Shown here in pieces: positions 1-7,983 of a stretch of 40,168 bases of DNA; within the stretch, counting starts at the first letter, position 1; every line of letters begins with the position of its first letter. The position numbers and the translations under genes were made by a program. Source of the stretch: an uncultured Atopobiaceae bacterium (GTDB taxonomy: Bacteria > Actinomycetota > Coriobacteriia > Coriobacteriales > Atopobiaceae); contig CANQOF010000016.1 in NCBI GenBank assembly GCA_947625405.1, positions 1 to 40,168 of the forward strand. Reading direction: 5' to 3'. The notes beneath the pieces are model-generated. The model saw nothing but the letters and a program-made list of their open reading frames with translations. It did not search any database and was not told where the DNA came from.

Positions 1-192
1 TAGTACGCTACGTGCCAAAAATCCCACGAATCTCGGGCACCCCAGAGCTCCTCGCGGTTTTGATAAACGCTGGTGCACCCGATCTTCGCGCGATTTTTCG
101 GTCTTACGTAGCGTTTAGTACGCTACGTGCCAAAAATCCCACGAATCTCGGGCACCCCAGAGCTCCTCGCGGTTTTGATAAACGCTGGTGCA
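1..192. repeat. Tandem direct repeat, 77-bp identical blocks at 115-bp period
   Basis: Bases 1-77 are repeated without a mismatch at 116-192. The segment between them (78-115) ends in the left arm of a dyad, ACGTAGCG-N7-CGCTACGT (about 107-129). The window opens on what looks like the right arm of the same dyad, so the array probably continues to the left of the window. A degenerate third start (CCCAGAGCGCCTCGCGGG) follows at about 194-211. No gene is supported here. The short open frame across it is a by-product of the repeat. Confidence 0.9.
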
Positions 193-277
193 TCCCAGAG
201 CGCCTCGCGGGTTTTGGGGTTTGAGGGCTTTGCCGCGGTAATATCTCCCTTATCAGGCTCGAGGGAGGCATCGGGAC

Positions 278-808
278 GTGTATTGCAGGAAGTGTGGTAA
301 GGAACTGCAGGAGGGCGCGCGGTTCTGCCCGTCGTGCGGCGCGGAGGTGGCGCCGGCGGCCCAGGGCAGCCAGCCCGCTGGTGGCGTCGCGCGCACGCCG
401 CTTCCCGCGGTGGGGGGCGCGAGATTTGCGAGCTTCGGGGTGATCGCCCTCATCGTCGGGGGCATCATCGCGGTGGTGGTCGCGTTCGTCATCTTCGCCT
501 CAGGAGGCGCGTCGCTAAGCGGGACCTACACGACGAGCGACGGCTCGTTCCTCGTCACGAAGATCGAGTTCTCTCCCGACGGCACCTTCCGCGCGTGGGA
601 TTACTACGAAGACTGGGACGAGGAACCCGACGAGCACGGGACGTATCACGGCTCCGGGGACTCCTACACGCTGGAGTTCGACAACCTCATCATGAAATGG
701 TGCACGCTGGAGGCACGGGTGACGAGCGATTCCTCCATGCTCATCGAGGTGATCCCGGGGACGGGAGGCTACGTCTGGACCGGCGCCACCGCGTACTTCT
801 ACAAGTAG
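278..808 (+). CDS. Zinc-ribbon single-pass membrane protein
   Basis: A 176-residue protein of unknown function. The GTG start at 278 follows a strong Shine-Dalgarno (GAGGGAGG, 261-268) and gives an immediate CxxC-N13-CxxC zinc ribbon (C3, C6, C17, C20). A Pro/Ala linker, one membrane helix (about 52-74) and an extracytoplasmic beta-rich domain (about 80-176, 'SGTYTTSDGSF') follow. The family norm for such proteins is a cytoplasmic ribbon with an exported C-terminal domain. The same architecture recurs at 30839, 33706 and 34796, so this is a distant member of a locally expanded family. No catalytic residues can be named. It stands alone between the repeat region and a convergent minus-strand operon. 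Confidence 0.85.
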   Translation: MYCRKCGKELQEGARFCPSCGAEVAPAAQGSQPAGGVARTPLPAVGGARFASFGVIALIVGGIIAVVVAFVIFASGGASLSGTYTTSDGSFLVTKIEFSPDGTFRAWDYYEDWDEEPDEHGTYHGSGDSYTLEFDNLIMKWCTLEARVTSDSSMLIEVIPGTGGYVWTGATAYFYK

Positions 809-879
809 GAGCACCGAGAGCGCGCGTCGCGCACACGACGCGAGGGGAGCGCTCGAACGTGATCCGGCGAGGGAATCGA

Positions 880-1803
880 CTACTCCTCGTAGCCGGGCTC
901 GAAGGCGGCGCAGAGGGCGTCAAGGAGCGTCATGGCGAGCATCTGCGCCTTCGTCGTCGTGAAGGAGCCATCGAAGTCGGCGGATGACGGGAGTTCCACG
1001 CGCACGAGCGGGGGCACGGAGCGCACGGCGTCGTAGGCCGTGCGGATGCGGCGCGGAAGATCCTCCGTGCGCTCCATCGACACGTTCGCAAAGCCCGAGC
1101 TCGGGTCGGGCGCCGCGCAGGAGAGCTCGAAGACGCACGTGGTGGTGGCCGGGGCGTCCTTGGGATCGTTCAAGAGGAGGAGCCCTGAGTTCTCGCTCGT
1201 GGCGCTCGCGAGGTTCCAGATGCGCCCGGCGACGTTGCGCGAGATCGGATCCGTCGCGCAGAGTGCGAGCACGGTTTCCTCGAGCACCGAGGCCGCGCGC
1301 GCGAAGCCGATGACGCCATAGGCGGGACTCTTCGCGCGCTTCTCGTCGGCCCACACGTGCTTCAAGTGCCAGATGGCCTCGAAGGTGTCTTGGAAGCACA
1401 TGCCATCGGGGTAGAGGCCTACGTTTTCTTGGAACTGCCGCACGGCCGCCTCGGTGTGCGCGTCGTAGGCGCCGCTCACCGTCCCGCAAGAAAAGCCGAG
1501 CGTGTTGAGCGCGTGCTGGAGGATTCGCACGTCGTTGCCGTGGAAGTTCGGGAGGCGAAGGTAGAGGGTGCGATCCCCGAGCTCGTAGCCCTCGGAGACG
1601 AGGGACACCCAGGTGGCGCTGTCCACCTCGGGCGCGCTCCCGAGGTCATGGCTCTCGCGAAAGCGCCGCACGGCGTCGCGCGTGGTCTCACCGAAGGTGG
1701 CCGCCGCGCGCTCGTCCTCGCCGATGAGATAGCCGAGGTGCGAGAGGCGATCCTGCACGTCTTCGACGGCGGCTCCGCTCATGCCATAGACGATCGGCTC
1801 CAT
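880..1803 (-). CDS. Peptidoglycan-binding protein with two PG_binding_1-like domains
   Basis: 307 residues. Two peptidoglycan-binding repeats are visible at about 5-65 and 82-142, each with the family pattern of a helix, a 'LxxLGY/F' turn and 'T..AVRxFQ'. The remainder (about 160-307) matches no family I recognise; it could be a degenerate hydrolase or an adaptor domain. No signal peptide is seen, which is odd for a wall binder. It may act inside the cell, leave by a non-Sec route, or have a different ligand. It is the last gene of the minus-strand run CHAP hydrolase-galE-polyprenyl synthase, starting 31 bp after the synthase stop, which supports an envelope role. Confidence 0.8.
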   Translation of the reverse strand: MEPIVYGMSGAAVEDVQDRLSHLGYLIGEDERAAATFGETTRDAVRRFRESHDLGSAPEVDSATWVSLVSEGYELGDRTLYLRLPNFHGNDVRILQHALNTLGFSCGTVSGAYDAHTEAAVRQFQENVGLYPDGMCFQDTFEAIWHLKHVWADEKRAKSPAYGVIGFARAASVLEETVLALCATDPISRNVAGRIWNLASATSENSGLLLLNDPKDAPATTTCVFELSCAAPDPSSGFANVSMERTEDLPRRIRTAYDAVRSVPPLVRVELPSSADFDGSFTTTKAQMLAMTLLDALCAAFEPGYEE

Positions 1804-1834
1804 CGCCTGCGCTCACCATCCCCTTCGCTTGAAA

Positions 1835-2911
1835 CTAGCGCGTCCGCTCCACCACGTAGTGTGGCAGAGAACGAAGCGCGAGCGCCGCGTCGCCTTCTTT
1901 GAGCTCGAGGCCTTCGAGCGCCCGTGCGGCATCCCGCGCGAGCTCCTCGGCCTTTGCGCGCGCCCGCTCGACGCCGCCACCCTCGCGAATGAGGTCGGCC
2001 GCGCGAAGGATCTGCGCGCGAGGGGCCTCCCGCGCGTCGAGAATGCGAATGAGCTCGCTTTTCAGCTCTTCGTTGAGGCCCTCGAGGGCGTAGGTCACCG
2101 CGAGCGTGCGCTTTCCCTCGGCGATGTCGCCCAAGGGCTCCTTGCCGAGCACCTCGGTGGAGCCCTCGAGGTCGAGGAGGTCGTCGGCGATCTGGAACGC
2201 GAGGCCGAGCGAGAGACCCGCCTCGCGAAGCGCCTCAACGAGATCGGCGTCCGCGCCCGCCACGAGCGCGCCCATCGCGAGCGGCGTGGCCACGGAGTAG
2301 TGCGCGGTCTTGAGCGTCGCCATCTCGAGGTAGTCCTCGGGCGAGAGGTCGAAGCGCGCGTCGCGCGCCCATCCCACGTCGAGCGCCTGGCCCTCCACCG
2401 TGCGCATCATCATCTCGGAGAGCTCGCCCACGAGCGCGAGCCGGAGCTCCGCGGAGAGGCCGCGCGAGCCAAGGATGTCGAGGTAGCTCTCCACGAGCGC
2501 GCCGTCGCCGATGGTGATGGCGAGCCCCTCTCCCTCGCGCACGTGCACGGCGCTCGCGCCCCGACGCGTGGCGGCGTGGTCGGCGATGTCGTCGTGGATG
2601 AGGGCGGCCGCCTGGAAATGCTCCACCGCCGCGGCGGCGCCGAGCGCGCACGTGGGGTCCCCGCCCGAGACCTCGCAGCCCAAGAGTACGAGGGCGGGGC
2701 GGGTGCGCTTGCCTCCGCGCGCGAGGAACTCCATGAGCGGGCGGTGGTAGTAGCCGGGAAGGTCGCGAGGGGCGCCGAGCGCGATGCCGCCGAGGAGCGC
2801 GGCGTCGATGGGATCGCGCCAACGCTCCACGTAGCTTGAGAAACGCGTGCCCGCGTCTTGAGCGGAGGCGCCGCCTTCCTCGCGCGCGCCCTGTGGATCC
2901 ATGCGGGGCAT
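1835..2911 (-). CDS. Polyprenyl (trans-isoprenyl) diphosphate synthase
   Basis: A 358-residue all-helical prenyltransferase that condenses isopentenyl diphosphate with allylic diphosphates for quinone or lipid-carrier precursors. Visible motifs are GGKRTRP (about 66-72), the first Asp-rich motif DDIAD (107-111) and the second Asp-rich motif DDLLD (243-247), which bind Mg-diphosphate. The residues four and five positions before the first Asp motif are alanines rather than aromatics. By the family's chain-length rule this favours a C20 or longer product, but that is inference. The start lies only a few bases after the galE stop, so the two are almost certainly cotranscribed. A second ATG three codons on is an alternative start. 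Confidence 0.93.
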   Translation of the reverse strand: MPRMDPQGAREEGGASAQDAGTRFSSYVERWRDPIDAALLGGIALGAPRDLPGYYHRPLMEFLARGGKRTRPALVLLGCEVSGGDPTCALGAAAAVEHFQAAALIHDDIADHAATRRGASAVHVREGEGLAITIGDGALVESYLDILGSRGLSAELRLALVGELSEMMMRTVEGQALDVGWARDARFDLSPEDYLEMATLKTAHYSVATPLAMGALVAGADADLVEALREAGLSLGLAFQIADDLLDLEGSTEVLGKEPLGDIAEGKRTLAVTYALEGLNEELKSELIRILDAREAPRAQILRAADLIREGGGVERARAKAEELARDAARALEGLELKEGDAALALRSLPHYVVERTR

Positions 2912-2917
2912 CTCGCC

Positions 2918-3973
2918 TTACGCCTCGTAGCCGTTCGGGTTTTGCGACTGGAAGCTCCACGAATCGCGGCACATGTCGTCGAGGTCGAGCTCGGCCCTCC
3001 AACCGAGCACCTCGGCGGCCTTGCTCGCGTCGGCCCAGTTCTTGGCGATGTCGCCCGCGCGGCGCGGGTCGATCACGAAGGGGATCTCCTTGCCCGAGGC
3101 GGCCGAGAACGCGTGGATCACCTCGAGCACCGAGGATCCCTTGCCCGTGCCGAGGTTGAAGATCTCCACGCCCTCGCGCCCGGCCATCCACTCGAGCGCC
3201 GCCACATGCCCCTTCGCGAGGTCGACGACGTGGATGTAGTCGCGGATGCCCGTGCCGTCGGGGGTGGGGTAGTCGTTGCCATAGACGTGCACCGCGTCGC
3301 GCCTGCCCACGGCCGTTTGCGCCACGTAGGGCACGAGGTTGTTCGGGATGCCCTTCGGGTCCTCGCCGATGAGGCCCGAGGGGTGCGCGCCGATGGGGTT
3401 GAAGTAGCGAAGCAGCACCACGTCCCAGCGCGAATCCGCCACCCAGAGGTCGGAGAGGATCTGCTCGATCATCCACTTCGTCCAGCCGTAGGGGTTGGTG
3501 GCGGGCTTCTTCGGCGAGGCCTCGGTGAGGGGCACCTCGTCGGGGTCGCCGTAGACGGTGGAGGAGCTCGAGAAGACGATCGCGCGCACGTCGTGCGCGT
3601 CCATCACGCGGCAAAGCGAGAGGGTGCCGCCGAGGTTGTTCGAGTAATAGGCGAGGGGCTTCTGCACGCTCTCGCCCACAGCCTTGAAGCCGGCGAAATG
3701 GATCACCGCCTCGGGCCGCGTCTCGTCGAAGACCTCGGAAAGCGCGGCCTCGTCGTAGATGTCCACTTGGAAGAAGCGCAGGCGCGAAGCGGCGTCGTCG
3801 CCCACGATCGCCGCGATGCGATCGAGCACCTTCGGGCTCGCGTTCGAGAGGTCGTCGACGCACGCCACCTCGAAGCCCGCCTCGAGGAGCTCCACCACGG
3901 TGTGGCTTCCGATGAAGCCGCAGCCACCGGTCACGAGCACGCGGGAGAGGGCGGGGGAGGTCTGATCGCTCAT
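2918..3973 (-). CDS. galE: UDP-glucose 4-epimerase
   Basis: A 351-residue extended short-chain dehydrogenase that interconverts UDP-glucose and UDP-galactose using tightly bound NAD. The N-terminal Rossmann motif TGGCGFIGSH (GxxGxxG), the conserved SSSSTVYGDP strand, and the catalytic Tyr-Lys pair in NPYGWTKWM are all present, and length is normal for the family. I chose the ATG at 3973 because GGAG lies about six bases upstream. An in-frame TTG ten codons earlier has poor spacing. It sits between a peptidoglycan hydrolase and a polyprenyl synthase, consistent with supplying sugars for wall or capsule glycans. Confidence 0.96.
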   Translation of the reverse strand: MSDQTSPALSRVLVTGGCGFIGSHTVVELLEAGFEVACVDDLSNASPKVLDRIAAIVGDDAASRLRFFQVDIYDEAALSEVFDETRPEAVIHFAGFKAVGESVQKPLAYYSNNLGGTLSLCRVMDAHDVRAIVFSSSSTVYGDPDEVPLTEASPKKPATNPYGWTKWMIEQILSDLWVADSRWDVVLLRYFNPIGAHPSGLIGEDPKGIPNNLVPYVAQTAVGRRDAVHVYGNDYPTPDGTGIRDYIHVVDLAKGHVAALEWMAGREGVEIFNLGTGKGSSVLEVIHAFSAASGKEIPFVIDPRRAGDIAKNWADASKAAEVLGWRAELDLDDMCRDSWSFQSQNPNGYEA

Positions 3974-4022
3974 GGCAGCTCCAAACGTCGGCAACGACCA
4001 CAACTCCCGAAGAGCTTAGCGC

Positions 4023-5216
4023 CTAGAGCCAGCCAAACCTCACCGGCACGGTGTCGTCGTAGTAGTTGATCCATTCGTCGAGGTCGATCGTGCGCACGTA
4101 GCCCACGTTGTCCATCACCGTGCCATTGCCGATGTAGATGCCCACGTGGCCGTAGATGGCGCCTGCCTGCGTGTGGGGGTGCGTGGAGACGGCCACGATC
4201 ATGCCGGGCTGGAGGTTGGCCTTGTTCGAGGTCGTGCACTGCGAGTACATGTCGTTCGCGTTGCCGCCGGGGTAGTAGCCGAGCGCGGCCTGGTAGACCT
4301 GCGAGACCCACATGGCGCAGAGGCCGTTTCCGGGGGAGGGCACCGTGGGGGCCGCGGCGACGATTGCCGCCCCCTTGCTCGTGACCGTGTTGGAGGCGCT
4401 GCCGCCGTAGTTGTAGTCGGGCTGGCCGGAGGTGCCGGTGGGCGCGGGGCTCTTCGCGGCCGCCGCGGCCTGCGCGCGACGCTGCGCCGCCTCCGCCTCG
4501 ATGGCCTCCGCGAGCTCCTGGTCGCGCTTCTCCATGAGCTCGCGCACCTCTTCGGAGAGGTTCGCGATGGTGGACTCGGCCTCTTCCTGCTTGGCCTGCA
4601 TCTCGTCCATGCGGCCCTGTTGCTCTTCCTTGAGCGCCTCGAGCTCGCTTTCCTGAGCCTTGAGCTCGAGGCGATCGTCCTCGAGGGCGCGCTTCGTGGC
4701 GCGGACGTCGTCGATGAGGGCGACGTTGCTCTCGGTGACCTTGTTCGCGTAGTAGATGTTGGAAGTGAGCTCCTCGAAGGAGGACGAACTCAGCACGAGC
4801 CCGAGCAGGTTGTCGTTTCCGGCTTTGTAGGTGGCGGCGACGCGCTCGGCGAGGTTCGCCTGCTTTTCCTTGAGCTCCGCCTGGCGCTCGTCGATCTGCT
4901 CCTCCACAGCGGCGATCTTGGCCTGCACGTCCTCGATCTCCTGGAGGGTCTGCGTCTGCTCCTTCGCGAGGGCCTCGTAGTCCTTCGCGATCTGGTCGAG
5001 CTGCTTCTGCACCTCGTCGAGCTGCGCCTCGGCGTCGGAAAGCTTCTGGAGCGTCTCCTTGGAGGCCGTGGCGCCATAGGCCTGGGCCACGGGCAAGGCG
5101 CACGCGCTCAGGCCCACCACGAGCGCGAGGGCAAGGGCGATGACGCGGCTCTTTCGGGAAGGCCGAGAGGGCTCGTGCGCACGCGCACGGTCCGCGCTCG
5201 GCAAAGGCGTCGACAT
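4023..5216 (-). CDS. PcsB-like secreted peptidoglycan hydrolase (coiled coil + CHAP)
   Basis: 397 residues. Start at the ATG at 5216 (GGAG seven bases upstream). A basic N-terminus and hydrophobic segment (about 23-45) form a signal sequence. It contains LSAC, a possible lipobox, so lipoprotein anchoring and signal peptidase I cleavage near AQAYG are both possible. A long coiled coil (about 52-245) carries the alternating 'LDEVQKQLDQI' heptads typical of PcsB/CwlO-type proteins that are gated by FtsEX. An Ala/Ser/Pro linker then leads to a CHAP amidase/endopeptidase domain with the nucleophile Cys in GNGLCAMWVSQ and the His in YGHVGIYIGNG. It heads the minus-strand envelope operon and is divergent from the riboswitch-controlled riboflavin operon. 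Confidence 0.9.
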   Translation of the reverse strand: MSTPLPSADRARAHEPSRPSRKSRVIALALALVVGLSACALPVAQAYGATASKETLQKLSDAEAQLDEVQKQLDQIAKDYEALAKEQTQTLQEIEDVQAKIAAVEEQIDERQAELKEKQANLAERVAATYKAGNDNLLGLVLSSSSFEELTSNIYYANKVTESNVALIDDVRATKRALEDDRLELKAQESELEALKEEQQGRMDEMQAKQEEAESTIANLSEEVRELMEKRDQELAEAIEAEAAQRRAQAAAAAKSPAPTGTSGQPDYNYGGSASNTVTSKGAAIVAAAPTVPSPGNGLCAMWVSQVYQAALGYYPGGNANDMYSQCTTSNKANLQPGMIVAVSTHPHTQAGAIYGHVGIYIGNGTVMDNVGYVRTIDLDEWINYYDDTVPVRFGWL

Positions 5217-5419
5217 GGGTGCTCCGTTCGATCTTCGATTGATGTCGAGCTCGCTTGCAACGGCAAGGCCGCATTCTAGCGCTTCGCACGCGCGCGGAGG
5301 AAGAACGCACAGGAAGGGCACGGAATTCCCCCCCCCAAAGGCATCCGTCGTGTGGCCACGCGGCGGGAAGGCGGCGATGCGAGGGATGCGGCGCGCGGGA
5401 CGTGCTAGAGTGCAGGTGC
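5217..5419. other. Divergent intergenic region
   Basis: The 203 bp before the riboswitch hold the promoters for two divergent operons. A C-tract lies near 5330-5336 and a TAGAGT hexamer at 5406-5411 could be the -10 element for the riboswitch transcript, but no convincing -35 is seen at 17 bp spacing. Nothing else is recognised. Confidence 0.4.
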
Positions 5420-5530
5420 TGTTTCAGGGATGGGTGCAATTCCCTACTGGCGGTAGAGCCCGCGAGCCGCGACGCGCGGTTGATCCGGTGGAACTCCGGA
5501 GCCAACGGTCAAAGTCCGGAGGGGAGAAAC
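5420..5530 (+). promoter_or_regulatory. FMN riboswitch (RFN element)
   Basis: The canonical RFN consensus blocks appear in order: AGGGATGGGTGCAATTCCC, TACTGGCGGTAGAGCCCGCG, a variable GC-rich helix, GATCCGGTGGAACTCCGG, then AGCCAACGGTCAAAGTCCGG and AGGGGAGAAA. The aptamer binds flavin mononucleotide. It ends directly against the ribU Shine-Dalgarno (GGAG, 5531-5534), and this arrangement favours control of translation initiation by sequestration. No T-run terminator is visible between the aptamer and the gene. It should repress the whole ribU-ecfAA'-ecfT operon when flavin is abundant. Confidence 0.96.
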
Positions 5531-5541
5531 GGAGTTTCGCC

Positions 5542-6126
5542 ATGGGTGAGTCGACCGTCCACGCCACGGGAAATCCACGCCACGCCACCGGAGCCGCCAC
5601 GGGCTCGTGGACGCCGAGGAACGTGGCGGTGTGCGCGCTCTTCACCGCCCTTGCGCTCGTGCTTTCCTTCGTGGAGCTGCCGATCTTCCCCGCGGCCCCC
5701 TATCTCAAGTACGACCCCTCGGGCGTCATCGGCCTCGTCGCGGGCCTCGCCTTCGGCCCCGGGATCGGCGCCGTGGTGGCGGTGCTCCCTTGGGTGGTGC
5801 ATCTTTTCGTGGAGCCGTTCGGCGCGATCATGGCGCTTTTCTGCTCCGTGGCGACGGTCGTGCCGGCGGCGCTCATCTACCGCGCGAAGCCGTTCAAAGG
5901 CGGGCTCGTGCTCGCCCTCGTGGTTTCCGGTGCGCTTGCGCTCGTGGCCGCGATCATCGGCAACCTCGTGATCACCCCGCTCTACTCCGGCATGCCCGTC
6001 GAGGGGGTCGTCGCGATCATCGTCCCCATCCTCATCCCCTTCAACCTGCTGAAGATCTGCATCAACGCCGTGCTCGCGGCGCTTGCGCTCCTGCCCGTGA
6101 GTGCCATCGTCGGCCGTTGGGACTAG
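5542..6126 (+). CDS. ribU: Riboflavin ECF transporter substrate-binding S component RibU
   Basis: 194 residues with about six membrane helices, the size and hydropathy expected of an ECF S component. The N-terminal 'NVAVCALFTALALVLSFVE' with its Ala-rich first helix is the surface S components use to dock on EcfT. 'YLKYDPSGVIGLVAGLAFGP' resembles the RibU substrate loop. The FMN riboswitch immediately upstream identifies the substrate as riboflavin or flavin precursor, much more firmly than sequence alone. Start at ATG 5542, seven bases after GGAG. The ATPase gene follows after 6 bp. Confidence 0.95.
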   Translation: MGESTVHATGNPRHATGAATGSWTPRNVAVCALFTALALVLSFVELPIFPAAPYLKYDPSGVIGLVAGLAFGPGIGAVVAVLPWVVHLFVEPFGAIMALFCSVATVVPAALIYRAKPFKGGLVLALVVSGALALVAAIIGNLVITPLYSGMPVEGVVAIIVPILIPFNLLKICINAVLAALALLPVSAIVGRWD

Positions 6127-6132
6127 CGGCGT

Positions 6133-7983
6133 ATGCCGGCTGAGGGCGGGCGGGTCCCGCTCGAGCGCGAGGTGGCTCCGCGTTTCGCGGATGACGAGAT
6201 CGCGCGCCTCGAGGACGTGGGCTATAGCTTCGACGGAGGACGGAGCTGGGCGCTTTCGCGCGTGACGCTCGCGCTCTCGGGGCGTGAGCGCGTGTGCGTG
6301 ATGGGCGCGAACGGCTCCGGGAAGTCCACGCTCGCGCTCCTGATCGCGGGGCTTCGCGCGCCCGACGAGGGATCCGTGCGGCTCATGGGGCGCGCGTGCT
6401 TTTCCGACGGACTTCCCGAGAGCGAGGCGTACGCGAGCGCGCGGCGCCAGACGGGGCTCGTCTTCCAGGATCCGCGCGACCAGATCGTGGCGGGCGTGGT
6501 GGCGGATGACGTGACCTTCGGGCCCGAGAACCTCGCGCTTCCCGCGGGGGAGATCTGCCTTCGCGTGGCGCGCGAGCTCGATCGCGTGGGTGGGCTCGAC
6601 CTCGCGTGGCGGGACACCTCGGAGCTCTCTGGCGGCCAGGCGCAGCGCGTGGCGATTGCGAGCGCGATGGCGATGGAGCCCGCGCTCATGGTCTTCGACG
6701 AGGCGGCGGCGTTCTTGGATGTGCGTGCGCGCTCGGCGCTCCGGCGCCTCGCGATGCGGCTTTGCCGCGTGTGCGCGCAGGTGTGGGTGAGCCACGACGT
6801 CGAAGACGCGGCGGATGCCACGCGCCTCATCGTGCTCGCCGAGGGCAAGGTGGCCTTCGACGGAGCCCCCTCGGAGCTGCTCGTGGATGCCGAGCGGCTC
6901 TGCGCGCTCGGCCTCGAGCCGCCGTTCTGGATGCGCCTCGCCGACGCGCTTCGCGAGAGGGGCTGGGACCTCCCGCCCGTCTCAAGCGAATCCGACCTCG
7001 CACGCGCCATCGCCGCCCAAGACAGTGGGGACGGACCTTTTGTCTTGCGCGCAACGCCCCTACCAGCGAAAACGTCGCAAGACAGTGGGGACGGACCTTT
7101 CGTCTTGGAAAAACCGCAGGTGGTGGGCTCGCCGCAAGACAAAAGAACCGTCCCCACTGTCTTGGAGGGGTTCGAGGCACGGGGCCTTGGGTTTTCCTAT
7201 GCGGAGGGCGAGGTGCTCCATGGCGTGGACCTCACCGTCCGCTCGGGCGAGCTCGTGGCCGTCGTGGGGGCCACGGGCTCGGGCAAGACGACCCTCGCGC
7301 GCCTGCTCGCGGGGCTCGTGGCGCCCAAGCGGGGCTCGCTCTCCTTCAAGGGCATCGACCTCGGCACGGCGAAGGGGAGGCGCGGCGCGAGCGGGCGCAT
7401 CGGCTTCGTGATGCAGCAGCCCGAGCGCCAGCTCTTCGCCGAGAGCGTGGCGAGGGACGTGGCCTTCGGGCCGGAGAATCTCGGACTTTCCGCGACGGAG
7501 GTGGAGGGGAGGGTCTCGCGGGCGCTTTCTCGCCTCGGCATTGCCCACCTCGCCGATCGCTCGCCCTTCGAGCTCTCGGGTGGCCAACAGCGCCTCGTGG
7601 CGCTCGCGGGCGTGGCCGCGCTCGAGCCCGAGGCGTGGGTGCTCGACGAGCCGCTCGCGGGCCTCGACGCCGAGGCGAGGGCGGCCGTCTCCGCGCTCAT
7701 CGACGAGCAGCGCGCGGGGGGGTGCGTGATGGTGCTCGTCACCCACGACATGGACCAGGCTGCGGGAGCAGACCGCATCCTCGCGCTCGAGCGGGGGCAG
7801 GTGGCGCTCGAGGGCACGCCCAAGGAGGTCTTCTCGCACGCGCGGGAGCTCGAGGAAATGGGCCTCGGCCTCCCGAAGCCGCTTCGCTTCGCGCACGCGC
7901 TTCGCGAGCTTGGCGCGCGCATCGGCGAGCCCCTCACCTTCGAGGCGCTCCTCGCCGAGCTCTGCGAGGGGAGGCGCCCATGA
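6133..7983 (+). CDS. ecfA: Fused double ECF-type ABC ATPase with a repeat-encoded linker
   Basis: 616 residues that carry both ATPase subunits of an energy-coupling-factor importer on one chain. First half (about 20-290): Walker A GANGSGKST, Q-loop QDPRDQ, signature LSGGQ, Walker B VFDEA, H-loop SHD. Second half (about 346-616): Walker A GATGSGKTT, QQPERQ, LSGGQ, VLDEP, THD. All catalytic residues are kept; the first Walker B has DEA instead of DEP. Residues 296-344 are translated from a 147-bp repeat element (7018-7164) and contain QDSGDGPFVL twice plus the inverted unit QDKRTVPTVL. ATG at 6133 has only a weak ribosome site, so coupling to ribU is likely. The stop overlaps the ecfT start as ATGA. 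Confidence 0.93.
   Translation: MPAEGGRVPLEREVAPRFADDEIARLEDVGYSFDGGRSWALSRVTLALSGRERVCVMGANGSGKSTLALLIAGLRAPDEGSVRLMGRACFSDGLPESEAYASARRQTGLVFQDPRDQIVAGVVADDVTFGPENLALPAGEICLRVARELDRVGGLDLAWRDTSELSGGQAQRVAIASAMAMEPALMVFDEAAAFLDVRARSALRRLAMRLCRVCAQVWVSHDVEDAADATRLIVLAEGKVAFDGAPSELLVDAERLCALGLEPPFWMRLADALRERGWDLPPVSSESDLARAIAAQDSGDGPFVLRATPLPAKTSQDSGDGPFVLEKPQVVGSPQDKRTVPTVLEGFEARGLGFSYAEGEVLHGVDLTVRSGELVAVVGATGSGKTTLARLLAGLVAPKRGSLSFKGIDLGTAKGRRGASGRIGFVMQQPERQLFAESVARDVAFGPENLGLSATEVEGRVSRALSRLGIAHLADRSPFELSGGQQRLVALAGVAALEPEAWVLDEPLAGLDAEARAAVSALIDEQRAGGCVMVLVTHDMDQAAGADRILALERGQVALEGTPKEVFSHARELEEMGLGLPKPLRFAHALRELGARIGEPLTFEALLAELCEGRRP
7018..7164 (+). repeat. 147-bp composite REP-like element, copy A (inside ecfA)
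   Basis: Three 30-bp units lie at 7018-7047, 7078-7107 and 7135-7164 (the last inverted). Each unit is bounded by CAAGAC and GTCTTG arms around a GTGGGGACGG core. The spacing is 60 then 57 bp. Exactly the same length, order, orientation and spacer sequence classes occur in the reverse-oriented element at 35550-35696. The length is 49 codons, and the reading frame through it has no stop, so the host gene stays open. It lies at the junction of the two ATPase halves. Confidence 0.95.

Noticed and set aside
12-224. Small protein of 70 residues in the left-end repeat
   Set aside because: It consists of the tandem repeat translated twice, with no ribosome site or recognisable domain.
7018-7164. 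Intrinsic terminators inside ecfA formed by the CAAGAC/GTCTTG arms
   Set aside because: The arms are only six bases and no stable GC-stem plus T-run results. The downstream half of the gene is well conserved, so transcription must pass through.
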